Below, one piece after another: positions 63,036 to 64,000 of a DNA stretch of 64,000 nt (the stretch's first letter is position 1; the number at the start of each line of letters is the position of its first letter). The DNA comes from Brachybacterium avium (GTDB taxonomy: Bacteria; Actinomycetota; Actinomycetes; Actinomycetales; Dermabacteraceae): the NCBI RefSeq assembly GCF_002216795.1, contig NZ_CP022316.1, positions 1,674,001-1,738,000 on the forward strand, in the 5' to 3' direction. The notes below the pieces were generated by a model. The model was not told where the DNA came from, made no database searches, and saw only the letters and a list, made by a program, of their open reading frames with translations. The translations under genes were made by a program, and so were the position numbers.

Positions 63036-63572
63036 GTGAACTCGTCCGGGAACGATCCGACCATCGATCAGCGCATCGCCGACCTCCCCGTCGCCGTCGA
63101 CCTCACCGAGGACGCCGTGATCCTCGAGGTGGACCTCTCCGGCACCGGCGCGCAGATCTGGGAGCACCTCACGGACCCTGCGCTGCTGGCGACCTGGTCA
63201 CCGATCGTGCCCGAGCGGCCTTTGACCGAGCCCGGGCCCGTCCTGTCCCGGGAGACCCCGGACGCGGACCCGGTGGCCGTCGACGTGCTGGCCACCGCCG
63301 GCGATCATGCGCTGACCCACCGCTTCGGCGACGACCTCCTGGAATGGCTGATCGACGAGGCGCGCCTGACCCTGCTGATGAAGCTGTCGGACCCGCAGCA
63401 GGCACCCACCACCTTGGCCGGCTGGCAGGTGTGCCTCGGCGTGCTCGACGCCCGCCTCGAGGGCCTGGACCAGGAACGGATCGTGGGGCGCGACGCCCTG
63501 GAGCACGGCTGGCGCGAGCTGCGCGACCGGTACGCACAGGAGCTCGATCTGCCCGATCAGCCCGAGGTGTGA
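63036..63572 (+). CDS. SRPBCC (AHSA1/START-like) protein
   Basis: Protein of 178 aa, probably of the Bet v1-like SRPBCC superfamily. It opens VILEVDLSGTGAQIWEHLTDPALLATWSPIV (in parts), the pattern of activator-of-Hsp90-homologue-type domains where the IWE/WP helix follows the first strand, and ends with GWQVCLGVLDARLEG. A small hydrophobic ligand may bind in its cavity, but function is unknown. I prefer the GTG at 63036 (AAGGAG 6 bases upstream) over the ATG at 62997, which has no site and would add an unconserved 13 residues. Confidence 0.75.
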   Translation: MNSSGNDPTIDQRIADLPVAVDLTEDAVILEVDLSGTGAQIWEHLTDPALLATWSPIVPERPLTEPGPVLSRETPDADPVAVDVLATAGDHALTHRFGDDLLEWLIDEARLTLLMKLSDPQQAPTTLAGWQVCLGVLDARLEGLDQERIVGRDALEHGWRELRDRYAQELDLPDQPEV

Positions 63573-63609
63573 GGGCGGGGCATCTGCGCGCACGGCAGGA
63601 GCGGCTCCC

Positions 63610-63900
63610 TCAGCGCGCCTCGATGTGCAGGCTCACCTCGACCCGGTCCCCCACCTCGATCTGCTCGGCCCGCTGGACCGCGACCTTCACGGGCACCAGG
63701 TAGCCGCCATCGCGGGGGAAGAGCGAGGTGGTGAAGTCCGTGTCCCCGATGCGGACGACCGCCGGGATGCAGCCCCAGCCGTAGGTGGCCGCAGGCGCGA
63801 TCGCCGCGATCGCGTCCGCCTCCTCCTCGGGCACGGGGGCGAAGACGAAGGGCGCCGGCCCGCGCCACTCCACGGTGTTCGCGCTGAAGGACAGGTCCAT
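63610..63900 (-). CDS. DUF1905 domain protein
   Basis: A 96-aa single-domain protein of the DUF1905 family. It opens SANTVEWRGPAPFVFAPVP and contains YGWGCIPAVVRIGDTDFTTSLFPRDGGYLVPVK (in parts), the core of the family's beta-barrel fold. Often linked or fused to a YdeI/OmdA-like module, here alone. Function is unknown. ATG 63900 has TACGCT 6 bases upstream on the minus strand and no ribosome-binding site; probably leaderless. The last 100 bases of the window (63901-64000) show no supported gene apart from a possible start (ATG 63988) that runs off the edge. Confidence 0.88.
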   Translation of the reverse strand: MDLSFSANTVEWRGPAPFVFAPVPEEEADAIAAIAPAATYGWGCIPAVVRIGDTDFTTSLFPRDGGYLVPVKVAVQRAEQIEVGDRVEVSLHIEAR

Positions 63901-64000
63901 GCCCCGAGCGTAGACCCGTGCGGGGCACAGCGCCCGTGATGCCCGACGCCCCGCGCCCACGGGGCGAACGGGCAGGACGAACGGTCCATGCAGAACGATG

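Noticed and set aside
62600..63064. Minus-strand frame with GTAGTAGVAG-type repeats
   Set aside because: The repeats simply reflect the 18-bp DNA tandem repeat; it overlaps the S41 and SRPBCC genes antisense.
63988..64000. ATG near the right edge that may begin a gene
   Set aside because: Only four codons are visible and the upstream AGGAC is weak.

Overview
The window is very GC-rich and GC3-biased. Its content is typical of an actinobacterium: DtxR/IdeR-type iron boxes, a Zur-regulated aztD-like lipoprotein, an IclR-linked hut cluster, and many genes that appear to start leaderlessly 6-7 nt after a TANNNT -10 box. The overall protein flavour suggests Brachybacterium or a close Micrococcales relative; this is an inference from general resemblance, not a proven assignment. 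I see no rRNA, tRNA, CRISPR array or prophage.

Layout. 0-1.8 kb: start of an S9 peptidase gene and a frameshifted IS110 transposase, then a poorly coding stretch. 1.8-8.4 kb: two Na+/H+ antiporters (NhaD/CitMHS-like and NhaA), an APC permease with a UspA protein, and an LssY_C membrane protein. 8.4-14.7 kb: a DHA2 drug exporter with a palindromic operator, an aldo/keto reductase, and a large secreted repeat protein. 14.8-18.9 kb: a siderophore ABC transporter operon behind an iron box. 19-27 kb: a sigma-factor remnant, a 2TM protein, a methyltransferase, a FUSC protein, an NCS1 permease, a DMT transporter fused in frame to an isochorismatase-like hydrolase, a zinc-ribbon protein, DUF488, an SDR and two very small ORFs. 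27.2-29.6 kb: TerC and an M4 metallopeptidase. 29.6-38.9 kb: histidine utilisation (hutU-hutI-YjiH transporter-hutH on the minus strand; an IclR regulator and hutG divergent), with an unrelated-looking aldo/keto reductase. 38.9-46 kb: a double GNAT protein, TauE/SafE, two APH-fold kinases, an HExxH protein and a DUF4232-like membrane protein. 46-50.8 kb: the AztD-like zinc lipoprotein with two Zur-like boxes, glutamate dehydrogenase, and an XRE/4-TM/CPBP-protease operon with a palindromic operator array. 50.8-64 kb: GDPD, a lipoprotein, ferritin behind tandem iron boxes, BCCT, an LLM oxidoreductase, exonuclease III, an SGNH/SLH gene pair, a tricorn-type S41 protease, an SRPBCC protein and DUF1905.

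How it fits together. Metal homeostasis is the main theme. Iron uptake (siderophore ABC, predicted to be repressed) and iron storage (ferritin, predicted to be activated through tandem boxes) probably share one DtxR/IdeR regulon, and zinc supply is under Zur. Histidine degradation to glutamate (hut) and glutamate dehydrogenase give a second, nitrogen-centred theme. Na+/H+ antiporters, BCCT and NCS1/APC permeases suggest salt and solute adaptation.

Quality warning. Nine otherwise well-conserved genes carry ten frame breaks, and every one is a single missing base in the coding direction. This looks like a consensus-sequence artefact rather than gene decay, so the pseudogene labels here should be read as frame-broken in this sequence.
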